Positions 62,601 through 64,000 of a stretch of 64,000 bases of DNA are shown in pieces. The notes below the pieces were generated by a model. It did no database searches. It was not told the DNA's origin and worked only from the letters and a program-made list of their open reading frames with translations. Source of the stretch: Trichoplax adhaerens (taxonomy: Eukaryota; Placozoa; Uniplacotomia; Trichoplacea; Trichoplacidae); NCBI RefSeq assembly GCF_000150275.1, contig NW_002060945.1, positions 5,918,991 to 5,982,990 on the forward strand, given 5' to 3'. The position numbers and the translations under genes were made by a program. The first letter of the stretch is position 1; every line of letters starts with the position of its first letter.

Positions 62601-64000
62601 GTTTAAAAATTGGTTTTGTTTATATAATATCTTTTGCTTTTATCAATAGGTTAGATTTACATTAATTATCTTACTGTAACATACTAATAATCAATTACAG
62701 TTATCTATTTTATATTTCTAATTTTTTTTCGAATTGTAAGCTATCAAGTTGGATAAATAAGATAAGGAATATCTCTTCATAACACGGGTACGGTTTACAT
62801 AAAAGCATTCCTGCTTTCTCATACTTGATCAATATATCACAGAGCTAGCAGGGCTGGATAGGTCGATTTTGATTGGATAATGCATAACTGAATGGGTTTA
62901 TGGATGATCAATTTGTTTTTTACATTATAGATTATGTTGATCCTAATTTGAATAAGGGGTGGACTAACAATTGCAACACTTCCCTATTGATCCCCATACT
63001 TAAAGGGAGGATAATAATTGATTCTACTCTGACCTAAAATGACATAACTTCCTTCCTATTTCAACATAGGCGCTATGAATATCGCAAATCTATGCATAGT
63101 ATGATGCCAAAGTTTCCTAGGATTAATATAACAGGATCAATAAAATTTAATTAATTCTTTATTTTACATTGACTTAAATACTCCTATATCTCACCGACGT
63201 TATTCATCGCTAAATAAATCATTCTTACTAGATAATATTGTGAATGAATTAGGAAAAATCATAAAATATATTTGTTATCGTAGATGTTTAATTTTGGATT
63301 GATTCCGTATCCATCCATCTTATCAATGTAGTTCACATTTCAGGTTATTACCTTATTACTAGTAAATAGCTAAGAGTTAAATGAAAAATCATAAAAATAA
63401 GTCCATTTTGTTAACCATTTCTATCTACATGATTTCAATATCGATGGATACCTTTATTTGTGATTGAATCATTGCTGCTAGATTGTCTTTTAATCAAAAT
63501 ACGCAAAACGATTTCCTTATTGTTATTGAAATTCTAACAGAATAAGTACATTAGAAAAAATGAAAACTGTATGGAAAGATATTATCTAGTCGTTTTTGCT
63601 AGATAACATTGTCTCAACTAAAAGTGTAGAAAATAAATAATAATCACATCGCTATCAGAATGTAAAGAAAATTGAAATTTCTACTCGATCGTATGCAAGG
63701 AATAAGTAGATATTTCTACTAGATAGTATTGTCTTAACTAAAAGTATAAAAATAAGTAATAATCATTTCGTTATCAGGATGTAAGTAAAATTGAAAATTC
63801 ATGAAAAAATTTTGTTTGATTTCTGTTTTTCATGATTTAGGATATCACTCCTATATGATAACACTATCGTAATCAATACAAGAATCTGCGAAAATCATTC
63901 TTTCCTCGTTATTAAAGGGAAATGAAGTTACATGAATGATATTGTTTAATTTTTGTTCTTAAGCACATCATTCAACCTAGCTGCACTAGATAACATGATA
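59685..64000. other. intergenic to window end, tandem repeats only
   Basis: No exon supported. The region 60100-60540 has loosely repeated blocks (tttaatat, actt-gataa, aattac) that are too diverged to define a unit. A clear tandem repeat is listed at 63599. Confidence 0.45.
63599..63806. repeat. two-copy tandem repeat, period 120
   Basis: Copies start at 63599 and 63719 with ctagata and share ttgtct-aactaaaagt, taataatca, cgttatcag-atgtaa and aaaattgaaa. Weaker relatives of the ctaga-attgtct block occur from 63228 on, so the array may be longer and older. Confidence 0.8.

Noticed and set aside
1-64000. Search for tRNA, rRNA, CRISPR and transposase or reverse-transcriptase genes
   Set aside because: No tRNA A/B-box pairs, rRNA cores, regularly spaced repeat arrays or mobile-element catalytic motifs were recognised by eye. 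A tRNAscan/RepeatMasker run would be decisive.

Overview
The window is eukaryotic, almost certainly from an early-branching animal. It is very AT-rich. Its genes are split by many short GT-AG introns, mostly 100-900 bases, with intact reading phase across each junction. The families are animal ones: an SLC35F-type solute carrier, a ciliary SAXO/TEX45-like protein, three neurotransmitter-symporter-like (SLC6) proteins and small secreted cysteine-rich proteins. A placozoan such as Trichoplax or Hoilungia fits the base composition, short introns and compact genes; this is inference and cannot be proved from the sequence alone. There is one 50-base assembly gap (57288-57337) and one single N (38267).

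Layout. 1.9-3.9 kb: a six-exon SLC35F3/F4-like transporter. 7.7-10.9 kb: a six-exon gene for a SAXO5/TEX45-like axonemal microtubule protein. 15.4-45.3 kb: three head-to-tail SLC6-like genes (called A, B and C here), each with 12 exons and the same eleven intron phases, and each apparently starting with an exon that carries only the ATG. 46.7-54.2 kb: two related genes (D and E) for a coiled-coil plus six-cysteine domain protein. E is complete, with a signal-peptide exon; D has an in-frame stop in the coiled-coil exon and no recognisable signal exon. The stretch between D and E (48.3-50.2 kb) holds weaker exon-like pieces on both strands. 54.2-64 kb is almost gene-free, apart from possible exons at about 59.0-59.7 kb.

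The main biological point is the SLC6 trio. The fold, the exon plan and the extracellular loop 2 cysteine pair are kept. The residues that normally build the sodium, substrate and gate sites in TM1, TM3, TM6 and TM8 are changed in all three, and often in the same way (Asn to Gln in TM1, Asp to Ser in TM8, a shared P-x-x-G-Y-A motif in TM3). This looks like a locally expanded, atypical SLC6 subfamily. The second point is the D/E pair, which defines a small secreted domain I cannot assign to a named family.

Intergenic DNA and long introns carry many two-copy tandem duplications with units of roughly 80-390 bases. I saw no recognisable transposon coding sequence, tRNA, rRNA or CRISPR array.
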